Assembly: GCA_023146355.1 (NCBI GenBank)
Contig: JAGLCH010000367.1
Location: 1-11,152, forward strand
DNA from: Bacteriovoracaceae bacterium
GTDB taxonomy: Bacteria; Bdellovibrionota; Bacteriovoracia; Bacteriovoracales; Bacteriovoracaceae
Length of the DNA: 11,152 bases
Direction of reading: 5' to 3'
Below are positions 1 through 7,738 of the stretch, piece after piece. How positions within the stretch are numbered: the first letter of the stretch is position 1; each line of letters opens with the position of its first letter. Under the pieces are notes generated by a model. The model worked only from the letters and a program-made list of their open reading frames with translations, searched no databases and was not told the origin of the DNA. The position numbers were made by a program, and so were the translations under genes.

Positions 1-896
1 TACCAGGTTGACCTAATTTGCTTGATTTTCTTTTTGAGATAACTTCCACTGTAGCGAGCACGATGAGCGTCTAACTCCTTTTTGAGCTTTGCTTCATCAT
101 TCATTCTATCCCATAGCTCACCAGAGCTCATCATAGTATTGCGGTAAATCGTGTGATACTGAAGACCACCACTGATGACAGGATAGTCATAATCTTTAAA
201 ATATACAGTATTGGTGTTGTCTCCTTTTCCCTGAAAGATACTGCCATTTTTTAAAAGTAAGCGAACTTCCGGAAATCCAAAATCTTTTTTGGGGACGATC
301 TTTTTCAAGATCCCCTCTTGTGCAAAAATAATCCGCTCCCCTTTTCCTGCTTCACCCTTAGTTTGGATAAAAACATTATGGAGATGATTTCCTTTGTTTG
401 TTACATCTTCTGCAAAGAGAATAACCTTAGGAATATCAGTGAAAAACTCTCCCTTTTTTATCTCGTTCATCATCCCCCTGGAAGTGAGAAGAATGACACT
501 ATTACGGTACTGCCGATTAGCATTCGGAATAATATTTTGAACAAGTGCCATCATTCCTAGAGCAAGAAAAATACCAGTAATAAGAAAGGGCTTAAAGAGG
601 TCAAAGCGAGTCATGCCAAATGAGCGCATAGCGATGATTTCAGAATCCTCACTAAACTTATTTAAACAAAAGAATACGGCAAAAAATATTGAAAGTGGAA
701 CTGCGATAGGAAAAAATGAGAGTGCAATATTACCAATGATACTAAGGAATACCCAAACATCTACCCCTTTATTGATGACGACACCAATAATACGGAACAG
801 CTGAAAAATAATCAGAAATGATACCCAAAAAAACAAACTCACCAAAAATGGTGGAATGAAATTGATAATGAGGTATTTCTGAGGGATTTTTAACAT
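1..896 (-). CDS. LptF/LptG family LPS export permease (C-terminus off window)
   Basis: Reading the minus strand from the ATG at 896 gives 298 uninterrupted residues that run off the left edge. Seen: hydrophobic segments at about residues 10-33, 45-78 and 102-122. Between the second and third lies SEDSEIIAMRSFGMTR (83-98), which matches the hallmark 'sE..Ei.A.r..G.s' cytoplasmic loop of YjgP/YjgQ permeases. A long polar region follows, as expected for the periplasmic beta-jellyroll of LptF and LptG. Family members are about 360 residues, so roughly 60 residues including the last membrane helices are missing here. Known role: LptF and LptG form the inner-membrane part of the LptB2FG transporter, which extracts lipopolysaccharide and hands it to LptC. 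I cannot tell LptF from LptG because the second paralogue is not in view. The start has only a weak purine-rich Shine-Dalgarno (GAGAAG). The gene diverges from trmL. Confidence 0.85.
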   Translation of the reverse strand, partial: MLKIPQKYLIINFIPPFLVSLFFWVSFLIIFQLFRIIGVVINKGVDVWVFLSIIGNIALSFFPIAVPLSIFFAVFFCLNKFSEDSEIIAMRSFGMTRFDLFKPFLITGIFLALGMMALVQNIIPNANRQYRNSVILLTSRGMMNEIKKGEFFTDIPKVILFAEDVTNKGNHLHNVFIQTKGEAGKGERIIFAQEGILKKIVPKKDFGFPEVRLLLKNGSIFQGKGDNTNTVYFKDYDYPVISGGLQYHTIYRNTMMSSGELWDRMNDEAKLKKELDAHRARYSGSYLKKKIKQIRSTW

Positions 897-936
897 CTCT
901 TCTCACTGCCGGTGACAAATATATCGGTACCGTGCT

Positions 937-965
937 AGTTTACATCGCATATATCTATTTCACAA
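937..965 (-). promoter_or_regulatory. Candidate sigma-70-type promoter for the LptF/LptG gene
   Basis: On the minus strand, TTGTGA (965-960) and TAAACT (942-937) are separated by 17 bases and lie about 40 bases upstream of the ATG at 896. Both boxes match the consensus only partly (TTGACA, TATAAT). The site lies in the 86-base divergent gap with trmL. This is inference from spacing and sequence only. Confidence 0.3.
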
Positions 966-982
966 CTTTAAGGATGGCCCCC

Positions 983-1459
983 ATGAGCGGTAATAAGTTC
1001 AAAATTGTCTTGTTTCAACCTGAAATTCCAGGAAATACAGGTTCGATTGGAAGAACCTGCGTTGCCCTCGGACTTGAGCTAATTCTTATTCGCCCGTATG
1101 GATTTGATATAAACGAGAAGTCAGTTCGACGTGCTGGGCTTGATTACTGGAAATATCTAAAACTGACTGAATACGATAGTTGGGATGACTTTATTGAGTC
1201 AGAAAGGCCTAAGACTAGTAAGCTCTTTTTTCTTAGCACGAAAACAGATGAACTCTATTATGATTCTGACTACAGTGAGGGTTGTTACTTGATATTTGGA
1301 AAAGAGACAGCGGGACTTCCAGAATCAATTCACGAAGAATATCCCACACGCTTTAGAACCATGCCAATGTGCAGCGACAAAATCCGTTCACTAAATCTCT
1401 CAAATGTTGCAACAGCTGTGGCCTATGAGGCCCTAAGAGTGATTGAATTCAAAAACTAG
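983..1459 (+). CDS. trmL: tRNA (cytidine(34)-2'-O)-methyltransferase TrmL
   Basis: TrmL is a SPOUT-class methyltransferase that 2'-O-methylates the wobble nucleotide (position 34) of certain leucine tRNAs using S-adenosylmethionine. Seen: the N-terminal FQPEIPGNTGSIGRTCVALG (residues 11-30), then RRAGLDYW (49-56), and the SAM-binding trefoil-knot motifs FGKETAGLP (105-113) and RSLNLSNVATAVAYEALR (135-152). The 158-residue length is almost exactly that of E. coli TrmL (157). I chose the ATG at 983 because AAGGA (970-974) sits 8 bases upstream and the protein then begins where the family begins. An in-frame ATG at 974 and a longer upstream extension are possible but fit the family less well. 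It is a single-gene unit between divergent and convergent neighbours. Confidence 0.93.
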   Translation: MSGNKFKIVLFQPEIPGNTGSIGRTCVALGLELILIRPYGFDINEKSVRRAGLDYWKYLKLTEYDSWDDFIESERPKTSKLFFLSTKTDELYYDSDYSEGCYLIFGKETAGLPESIHEEYPTRFRTMPMCSDKIRSLNLSNVATAVAYEALRVIEFKN

Positions 1460-2514
1460 AAAAGGTATTCAATAGCTAAACGTGAAACGGTTCCAAAAGT
1501 ACCCGTTTTATCACCAGAAGAATCCTGTCCAATAATTCCGTCAAGATTGAACTGTCCAGAGTGAGCGCGAATTCCAGCGGCAACAACAGTTGAGTTGGGA
1601 TCAGTTTCAAGTTTACCTTCGCGTTTGATACGACTGTAAACGGAATGCTTTACAGATCCTCGCGCCATAAGCCATGAATTCAGATCAGTTTCAAAAGCAA
1701 TATTTAGAGGAATGGATACTCCCTCTAAATCTTCATGGGCATCATATTTTTCATTGAATAAATTTACGCTTAAATCAGAAAAAATACGTGCAGTTTTATT
1801 TACGGGATAAATACGGCCAAAGCCTAATTTGTAACGAGTAGCACTTCCATCCTCTGAACTTGCTGCAACATCTTGCTTGAAACTCGACTTGTCGTACTCA
1901 AAATGGAAGGAATTTCCTTTAACTTTATAGGTAATACCTGTTTTGATTGCTAAATCAGAATCAAACTTATCAGAGCTTGCATCGGCACCCTCTGAAGTAT
2001 CCTTTAAACCAATGTCACCGAAGACCTCAAAACTCCCTAAAATGAATCCGAGGTTTATACCATAAGCAGTATTCGTTTTCTTTATATCTACAGGCTCAGA
2101 AACTCCGTCAGCATAATAAACTTTTATCCCCCAAAGTAACCCTGCATCTCCAGCAAAAAAGAGATCGACTCTATTATCCTGCTTTTGAAATTTGTCATTC
2201 TTCATCTCATTGTGAGCACCAAGCTCACTTCCAAAGTAGGCCCCTAAAGTGAAGCTGCCAGAATCTGCAAAGATTCCGCCTTCAGCATGAGGAGCAGTAG
2301 CGGAGTCTGCATTATTATTTCCACTTCCCCACTCTGTAATAATCAGGTTTTTTTCCATATTAAGGTAGGCCGGATTTAAAAACACTGAGCGAGTATCATC
2401 GATATAGAAAGACCCCCTGTTACCATCCTGCCCTAATGACTCTAGGCGCGCCTTGGTGGCATAAGATGTGGAATTAACTAATAGTAAAGCGAGTAATAGA
2501 AGTTGCTTCTTCAC
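1456..2514 (-). CDS. Predicted outer-membrane beta-barrel protein
   Basis: A 352-residue exported protein. Seen: a classical signal peptide (two lysines, then a leucine-rich core, ending at about TSYA), a body of alternating polar and hydrophobic segments with many Gly and aromatic residues, and a C-terminal ...RLAIEYLF ending in Phe, the usual terminal signal for BAM-dependent insertion of barrels. Near the mature N-terminus, a 'DDTRSVFLNPAYL' segment resembles the start of other predicted barrels with an 'asn-pro-ala' turn. I chose the GTG at 2514 because a strong GGAGG (2523-2519) lies 4 bases upstream and the protein then starts directly with the signal peptide; the alternative TTG at 2544 would add a non-signal leader. 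No specific substrate or family name can be given. It is the last gene of the probable mltD-led operon, and its stop overlaps the trmL stop. Confidence 0.75.
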   Translation of the reverse strand: MKKQLLLLALLLVNSTSYATKARLESLGQDGNRGSFYIDDTRSVFLNPAYLNMEKNLIITEWGSGNNNADSATAPHAEGGIFADSGSFTLGAYFGSELGAHNEMKNDKFQKQDNRVDLFFAGDAGLLWGIKVYYADGVSEPVDIKKTNTAYGINLGFILGSFEVFGDIGLKDTSEGADASSDKFDSDLAIKTGITYKVKGNSFHFEYDKSSFKQDVAASSEDGSATRYKLGFGRIYPVNKTARIFSDLSVNLFNEKYDAHEDLEGVSIPLNIAFETDLNSWLMARGSVKHSVYSRIKREGKLETDPNSTVVAAGIRAHSGQFNLDGIIGQDSSGDKTGTFGTVSRLAIEYLF

Positions 2515-2576
2515 GAATCCTCCAGGATTTTCGAGTGAAATCAAACATTAACTAGAAATAGTGTACTTGAGGTAAA

Positions 2577-3686
2577 TCAATAAACCAATGCTTGTCTAAG
2601 GGAAATCAGTGCACGACAGAGGTGTGATAAGCGAGAGACTTTAACCTCTTCGTTTTCAAGTGTTGCAAAATAGGTTGAATCGATAGGAGCATTTTCTCCA
2701 ATAAATACTAACCCCGAAAGCGACTCTTTAGCATTATTGTACTTTTCATCGGCGATAACTGTGGAAGCACTATTCTCAAAAAGAGAAAAGTACTCACTGG
2801 AAACATTCTTTTTGAAACCTGGGAAAATTTTATCAAGAGATCTTTTTAAAGTCTTGATTCTTCTTGTTACCTCTTCCTCTGAAGACTGATCGAGATCAAT
2901 ACTTGCCACAAATTCGATTTTTTTAGCATCCTCACTATCAATTTCTCCGATATAGTGCCCCCAATCGTGTGTATAACTTAAAGGAATAAAAAGAGTATCC
3001 TGAATATCAGTGAACTCTTCTTTAAGTTGAAGTTTTACAAGGTACTTTCCATCTGACTTAGTCGATTCCGCATACTCAAATAATGCCGGCGGTAGTTTAG
3101 AACTCTCTGTAAAACAATCTGTAAAAAAATCTGGACGCTCTCCCCAAAACAATTTTGTTGTACGAATATCGGTTCCAGCAGATAACTTCACATTCCAAGT
3201 ATTATCAGAAAAAGATATTGCCTGGGGAATGAGTTGTAGTGACTCTTCTTGAATGGAATTAATACTTTCACGACTAGAAGTTTCAAAGAGTTCATTCCAA
3301 TTTATTCTCGTGCGAGGAGAAGTATAAAACTCTTCACCGTCGAGCAGCTTTTCCGATTTGCTTCGACCTCCAAACTTTCGCCATTTCTGATCTTTAAAAA
3401 AAAGGCTAACTCCGTAATCACAACTTACTGAGGCTTCAGGATATAGTTTTTGAAAAATAGCTATGTTCTCCCTCCCCCTTATAGTTGATGGCCCAAAGGG
3501 TCTTATATTTTCCGCTGCAAAATCCTTAGGAGAAACCAATATTACAGAATCCGATTTTTTCTTTAACTGCGCGTAAAGCTCGAGTGAATAGATGTCACTT
3601 CCAATTACTAATGACTCACATTCAATCACCTTAGCAACTTCATCAACTTTCTTTTTAAGCGCACTTAAACGGCCACCAAGTGACAT
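2577..3686 (-). CDS. Hypothetical protein with Rossmann-like N-terminus
   Basis: A 369-residue protein that I do not recognise. It has no signal peptide and no membrane segments, so it is probably cytoplasmic. Seen: residues about 25-52 (SLVIGSDIYSLELYAQLKKK, then a strand VILVSP) have the strand-helix-strand pattern of an NAD(P)/FAD-binding fold, but the expected GxGxxG is replaced by GSDIYS. Near the C-terminus, GLVFIGENAPID followed by a predicted helix resembles the second FAD-contacting segment of amine-oxidase-like flavoproteins. These similarities are suggestive only; it may be a divergent or inactivated member. The start is supported by AGGAGA (3696-3691), 4 bases before the ATG. It lies 31 bases downstream of the transglycosylase gene and 62 bases upstream of the barrel gene start on the same strand, so an envelope-related operon role is inferred. 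Confidence 0.7.
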   Translation of the reverse strand: MSLGGRLSALKKKVDEVAKVIECESLVIGSDIYSLELYAQLKKKSDSVILVSPKDFAAENIRPFGPSTIRGRENIAIFQKLYPEASVSCDYGVSLFFKDQKWRKFGGRSKSEKLLDGEEFYTSPRTRINWNELFETSSRESINSIQEESLQLIPQAISFSDNTWNVKLSAGTDIRTTKLFWGERPDFFTDCFTESSKLPPALFEYAESTKSDGKYLVKLQLKEEFTDIQDTLFIPLSYTHDWGHYIGEIDSEDAKKIEFVASIDLDQSSEEEVTRRIKTLKRSLDKIFPGFKKNVSSEYFSLFENSASTVIADEKYNNAKESLSGLVFIGENAPIDSTYFATLENEEVKVSRLSHLCRALISLRQALVY

Positions 3687-3717
3687 ATATTCTCCTAATG
3701 ATTTTCGGTGAAATTAA

Positions 3718-5205
3718 TTATCTGACTACCAGCTTATCGCCTGCACGAATCTGTCTTCTTTGAATAAGGCCTAGATTAGAGACAATAATAGTATCCAATG
3801 AAGTTCCAGTCTTTCTGGCAACTGACCACAAACTATCTCCCCTTAGAACAGTATAATATTCCTTAGGATTAGTAATACGCTTTCCACGTTTTTTAGCTAA
3901 CCTAATTCTGTACTTATACCGACGCTTGCGAAGAATGCTCTTACGCGGCTTTTCATAAAGATCTGCATACATTTTTTCTTTGCGATCTTGCCCTACTCTA
4001 AAAGGAAGCTTAACAGATGTTCCTCGAGATAGAATCCTGTTACTTGAGTAAGTAGGATTGAGGTCTCTCATTACGTATTTTTTTATTTTAAACTTTTTAG
4101 CAACATCGGAAAGCCTTGAGCGGTTTCCGCGCAGCTTATAGTTTTGAAAGAATTCAGCTTGGTAGTAGCTTGGATCAAGTGTCTTCCATGCTGCAGTTTT
4201 ACCAACAGGTATGCGAAGTCGATACTCTTTAATATGTGAAGGAATATACCAACGCATTACTTCAGGATTTAGATAGTGGAGCTCATCAAACCCAACACCA
4301 AGGTCTTTTGCTAATTCAATCAGGTCTGTATTGCCACGAACGACAACCTCTTCAAAATCAAGGGCCTCATTAAATACAATTTCATCAAATCCGAAGTTTT
4401 GTAAATTCTTTCCAATAATAGCGAGGGCCATAATCTTTGGAATATAATTTTTTGTTTCTGGCTTTAAGTAACGTCCACGGCGGAGACGCCAAAAGTTTTC
4501 TGTTTTATATCTTTTAATCGCACGGCCAATCTTCCCTTCACCAGCATTATAAGCTGCTGCTGCTAGCTCCCAAGCGCCGAAATCATTATAAAGTTTTTTT
4601 AAATATTTTGTAGCAGCGATGGTCGCTTTAATGGGATCTCGTCTTTCATCTATATACCAGTCAACTTTTAGACCGTATCGTTTTCCTGTATATGGCATGA
4701 ACTGCCAAGGTCCAACGGCCTTGGCCCATGACTTTGCCTTATTTTGAAAACCGGACTCTGCCATTGCAAGAAAAATAAGGTCTCGCGGAAGCCCTGCTTC
4801 CTCTAAGATTTTTCCCATCATAGGAGCATAGCGACCTGCACGAGCGGTATATCTTTTGAAGGAGCCTCTTCCTCTATTTAGGAAGTAATGCATCCACTTT
4901 TTAACAGACTTATTATAGACAACAGGGAAGTCAAAATAATAGTTATCAAGTTTTAAGTGCTCTGCACCATAAAGATAGAAAGTTTTACGAGAATGATTAT
5001 CAGGGTTTACAATATTAGCACTTCCCAAAATTTGGGAGCGAACGGACTTAACCTCAGTTTTTGCCACTGGCCCAGGATCAACTGTAGCGCTACCAGAGGC
5101 ATCAATGACACTAGTACTAGTGTCATTACTGGCACACGAGCTCAAAAGACTGACCGCCATGAAGAGACAAGCTAATATTATAGACTTATGTGACTTATAT
5201 AGCAT
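3718..5205 (-). CDS. mltD: MltD-like membrane-bound lytic murein transglycosylase lipoprotein with LysM
   Basis: Cleaves the MurNAc-GlcNAc bond of peptidoglycan, forming 1,6-anhydro ends. 495 residues. Seen: a lipoprotein signal with lipobox LSSC (Cys24); a GH23/SLT domain at about 125-235, with ILEEAGLPRDLIFLAMAESGF carrying the likely catalytic Glu150, then AVGPWQFMPYTGKRYGL (163-179) and AAAAYNAGEGKIGRAI (215-230); a linker with MltD-type degenerate LysM-like segments (for example DELHYLNPEVMRWYIP); and a clear C-terminal LysM at about 450-495 beginning YYTVLRGDSLWSVARKTGTS. This order matches MltD, which is 452 residues in E. coli. The Cys24 lipidation would depend on Lgt, encoded about 0.8 kb away. 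It is the first gene of a minus-strand unit with the two genes below it. The Shine-Dalgarno is weak (AAGAG). Confidence 0.92.
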   Translation of the reverse strand: MLYKSHKSIILACLFMAVSLLSSCASNDTSTSVIDASGSATVDPGPVAKTEVKSVRSQILGSANIVNPDNHSRKTFYLYGAEHLKLDNYYFDFPVVYNKSVKKWMHYFLNRGRGSFKRYTARAGRYAPMMGKILEEAGLPRDLIFLAMAESGFQNKAKSWAKAVGPWQFMPYTGKRYGLKVDWYIDERRDPIKATIAATKYLKKLYNDFGAWELAAAAYNAGEGKIGRAIKRYKTENFWRLRRGRYLKPETKNYIPKIMALAIIGKNLQNFGFDEIVFNEALDFEEVVVRGNTDLIELAKDLGVGFDELHYLNPEVMRWYIPSHIKEYRLRIPVGKTAAWKTLDPSYYQAEFFQNYKLRGNRSRLSDVAKKFKIKKYVMRDLNPTYSSNRILSRGTSVKLPFRVGQDRKEKMYADLYEKPRKSILRKRRYKYRIRLAKKRGKRITNPKEYYTVLRGDSLWSVARKTGTSLDTIIVSNLGLIQRRQIRAGDKLVVR

Positions 5206-5250
5206 GGTTAACTCTTTTTTTATTCCAATTGATAATAATTTTTTACTTTG

Positions 5251-5287
5251 TAGGTAATAACTTTAAAGTAAGAATACCTATAGTCAA
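5251..5287 (-). promoter_or_regulatory. Candidate mltD promoter overlapping an inverted repeat
   Basis: On the minus strand TTGACT (5287-5282) and TAAAGT (5265-5260) are 16 bases apart, a plausible sigma-70-type promoter about 55 bases upstream of the mltD start. The same bases hold a dyad: TAGGTA (5251-5256) and TACCTA (5275-5280) flank a perfect 10-base palindrome ACTTTAAAGT (5260-5269). An operator-like role is inferred from the overlap; no regulator can be named. Confidence 0.35.
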
Positions 5288-5447
5288 TCTTTTCCACTTA
5301 AAGCTTATCTTTCTAACTTGAAGTATAATAATGGAATGGACCATCCAGCAATATACCTCATTAGTTCTATAATTATAAGCTGCACAGTTGTTGCCTTTGT
5401 CAGTATTCTTTGTTCTCCCAATATTCTGCATTTTTGAAGGGTTAGAG

Positions 5448-5996
5448 ATGAAAATAACTTTTTTTTTGGCGATTGCATTAGTTGCTTTTCCCCTCACTGC
5501 AAAAGTAGATCCCCCGAACTATGATTTCAGTCTTGATACTATGAAAGATTTCATGCCAGGCCAGAAATTACAGCAAATCCAAAAGAAATACGGAAAAGGA
5601 ACTAAAATTTCAGAGGGAGGGGGGGGGATTGTCTATCGCTTCTACGTGACTCAGCTTAGATACAAATTTCCTGTTTTTATTCAGCTGAAGGGACAAGAGG
5701 TTGGCGACCTATTTACAAGACTTCCAACCTACTTTCTTCACGATACCTTTCACCAGTCCCTCATAAATAGGATCGGACCTCAAAATCAGTATCTTAAGCG
5801 AGAAAATAGCGCGATATATATTTGGGATAAAGTAAGTGGAAACACCCATGTTTATAGTGGTAGCTGCACTATCACCTGTTTCCCAAACTACTATGCAGTG
5901 TACCCGGCCGGTTCACCAGCTCCACTTCTTAATAAATTTTCAAAAATGGCGAATTTTGGAATGGCCAAGGACAAAGTAGAGACTACTGCGCCGTAA
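5448..5996 (+). CDS. Small exported protein of unknown function with internal G9 tract
   Basis: A 182-residue protein that I do not recognise. Seen: a signal peptide MKITFFLAIALVAFPLTA with a likely signal peptidase I site after Ala18, then a polar mature domain rich in aromatic residues. A near-terminal SGSCTITCFP has two cysteines that could form a disulfide after export. No lipobox and no membrane helix follow the signal, so a periplasmic location is inferred. Residues 57-60 are four glycines encoded over a run of nine G (5619-5627). I chose the ATG at 5448 because GAAGG (5436-5440) lies 7 bases upstream and the signal peptide begins there; the frame is open back to 5388. It is transcribed divergently from mltD, and its last 14 bases overlap the 3' end of lgt on the opposite strand. 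Confidence 0.75.
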   Translation: MKITFFLAIALVAFPLTAKVDPPNYDFSLDTMKDFMPGQKLQQIQKKYGKGTKISEGGGGIVYRFYVTQLRYKFPVFIQLKGQEVGDLFTRLPTYFLHDTFHQSLINRIGPQNQYLKRENSAIYIWDKVSGNTHVYSGSCTITCFPNYYAVYPAGSPAPLLNKFSKMANFGMAKDKVETTAP

Positions 5997-6768
5997 TCTT
6001 TCTTCTTGCGAAAAAGAGTAACATCATTGCCCCTATGGCGATCATTAAGAAACATAAAATTTGCCCCATAGTGAAGGTGCCACCGAAGTAATAGCCCATT
6101 TGAGAATCTGCTTCTCTAAAAAACTCAACTCCAAAGCGAACAATACCATAACCTAAAAGGAAGATAGAGGTTTGTACCCCTACACGCTCCATTCTCTTTT
6201 TTCCAAACCAAAGGACAAGAAAAAGGATGAGACCTTCCGCGATGGCCTCATATAACTGGGATGGGTGGCGAGGAAAAGGTCCACCACCTGGAAATATCAT
6301 TCCCCAAGGGACATCAGTAAGACGGCCGTATAGTTCACCATTTATAAAATTCCCAAGGCGACCAAAGAAAAGTCCCTGGGCCCCAACGGTTACCGCTGCA
6401 TCAGTGATGTGCATAGGGTGAAGCTTATTTCTTTTTGCAAAGATCATACAACCGATTGTCATTCCAATAATAGCTCCATGAAAGCTTAGCCCACCCTTCC
6501 AGACAGCAAAAACTTCTAGTAAATTATTAGAGTAGTCACTCCAGTTGTAAATGAAGACATAAAAAACCCTCGCCCCTAGAAACATCCCCAAGATAAGGTG
6601 AGTGGCCAATGAGTCGATCTTTTCTTTTGCCAGCTTGAAATATCCTTTTTCAGAAAGATAACGCAGCAAAAAAGTACCAATAACAAAGGCCACAACATAC
6701 ATCATGCCGTACCAGCGCACTTGCAAAAGGCCAAAATCAAAAATCACAGGATTAAAATCTATAGTCAT
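5983..6768 (-). CDS. lgt: Prolipoprotein diacylglyceryl transferase Lgt
   Basis: Lgt is the inner-membrane enzyme that transfers diacylglycerol from phosphatidylglycerol to the lipobox cysteine, the first step of lipoprotein maturation. 261 residues with about seven hydrophobic segments; E. coli Lgt is 291. Seen: FHGAIIG with His97 (equivalent to E. coli His103), the Lgt signature GRLGNFINGELYGR (136-149) with Arg137 and Glu145, the HPSQLYEA segment (168-175), and VRFGVEFFRE (210-219) with Arg211, which corresponds to the essential Arg239 region of E. coli. All expected key residues are therefore present. The start lies 23 bases after the stop of the upstream gene, with no clear Shine-Dalgarno, which is compatible with cotranscription and translational coupling. 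Its 3' end overlaps the convergent exported-protein gene by 14 bases. Confidence 0.96.
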   Translation of the reverse strand: MTIDFNPVIFDFGLLQVRWYGMMYVVAFVIGTFLLRYLSEKGYFKLAKEKIDSLATHLILGMFLGARVFYVFIYNWSDYSNNLLEVFAVWKGGLSFHGAIIGMTIGCMIFAKRNKLHPMHITDAAVTVGAQGLFFGRLGNFINGELYGRLTDVPWGMIFPGGGPFPRHPSQLYEAIAEGLILFLVLWFGKKRMERVGVQTSIFLLGYGIVRFGVEFFREADSQMGYYFGGTFTMGQILCFLMIAIGAMMLLFFARRKITAQ

Positions 6769-6791
6769 AGTTAAAAGTTTACACCCAATCT

Positions 6792-7607
6792 CTACAAAGA
6801 CAAGTTCGTTCTAGGACGATAACTCTCTTCAGGATGAAAAATGCCTTCTGTTGTTTTCACTAATAATTGTGCCATCTGCCTAACCGCGACAGTGGGGCCA
6901 CTATAGTCAAAGAAAGTGCTATGATGAAGTATAAAGCTTAGAAACTCTTCGTTTTTCATGCGTACATTCCGTCCTTTCAGCGATGAATCTAGTCGCATAA
7001 TGGTAAAGATCGGCTTCATTTTTTTAGTTCCCTCAAGTGTAATGATTTGACGAGACTTAATATCAATATGGATAAATTCTCCGTTTGATTTATTTGCACG
7101 CATAGCGACAATACCTTCATCGACAGGAGTTCCCCACATACCAATGATTCCAAGTGGAGCTAATGCCCATCCAAGGTATCGACCAATTACAATCCGAGAG
7201 TCTAATTCCTTCTCAGGTGAACCAAAATCAGAGTAGACACCTAGGCTCCACTCTGACGCGGCAAGAGAATAAATCAAAAGTGCAGTGCCTTTGTAGCGAT
7301 ATACGCGATATCCGGTCTTAGGGGTTACACTTTCAAGACCATACCGATCTGATTCAGCGATAGATTCAATTTGACGCGCTACTGACATGGAAGCTTCGGT
7401 GATAGTGAGCATTTTGCCCCCATCAATGAAGTTCAGTTCAATTTGTGCTTTTTTTCCGGCCTCATCAGATATCTTATAAAATCCCATGCTAACAATGAAG
7501 GGCTCAAGTGACTCTTCAAACTGAGCGGGATTTAAACGTATAAAAACGGGAAGTTGCAATGTTTCTTGATACTGAAAGTAAATCCATTTAATGTTTTCGC
7601 CTTCCAT
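6792..7607 (-). CDS. Hypothetical protein upstream of lgt
   Basis: A 271-residue protein that I do not recognise. There is no signal peptide and no convincing transmembrane helix; the most hydrophobic stretch is GWALAPLGIIGMWGTP at about residues 160-175. It looks like a soluble alpha/beta protein with strand-rich segments such as RVYRYKGTALLIYSL. I chose the ATG at 7607 because AGGAG (7617-7613) lies 5 bases upstream; the frame also opens at an ATG at 7643, but that has no comparable ribosome-binding site. It ends 23 bases before lgt on the same strand, so the two are probably one transcript, though that alone does not give it a lipoprotein-related function. It is divergent from the rplU promoter. 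Confidence 0.7.
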   Translation of the reverse strand: MEGENIKWIYFQYQETLQLPVFIRLNPAQFEESLEPFIVSMGFYKISDEAGKKAQIELNFIDGGKMLTITEASMSVARQIESIAESDRYGLESVTPKTGYRVYRYKGTALLIYSLAASEWSLGVYSDFGSPEKELDSRIVIGRYLGWALAPLGIIGMWGTPVDEGIVAMRANKSNGEFIHIDIKSRQIITLEGTKKMKPIFTIMRLDSSLKGRNVRMKNEEFLSFILHHSTFFDYSGPTVAVRQMAQLLVKTTEGIFHPEESYRPRTNLSL

Positions 7608-7689
7608 AAGCACTCCTCGGCAGGGCCTACTTGCCCATTTCACCTCTCTTCATCGACATTTTTGGAGTGATACTTTAATTTAAGCCCCC

Positions 7690-7718
7690 TTGACAAAAAC
7701 CCGAAAATCCAATAGAAA
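7690..7718 (+). promoter_or_regulatory. Strong sigma-70-type promoter of the rplU operon
   Basis: A perfect TTGACA -35 box (7690-7695), a 17-base spacer and a -10 box TAGAAA (7713-7718, four of six consensus bases) lie upstream of rplU. Transcription would begin near 7725, giving a 5' untranslated leader of about 88 bases. The position and quality fit a highly expressed ribosomal protein operon. The start point is inferred. Confidence 0.7.
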
Positions 7719-7738
7719 TATCAGGTTAAGTTAAAAAG

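Noticed and set aside
318..804. Plus-strand open frames opposite the LptF/LptG gene
   Set aside because: They lie antisense to a clearly homologous membrane protein and have no family resemblance or ribosome-binding site.
5324..5373. Perfect TATAAT hexamers at 5324-5329 and 5368-5373 as promoters for the exported-protein gene
   Set aside because: Neither has a recognisable -35 box at 16-18 bases or an extended -10 TGn, and the region is AT-rich, so chance matches are expected. One of them may still be real.
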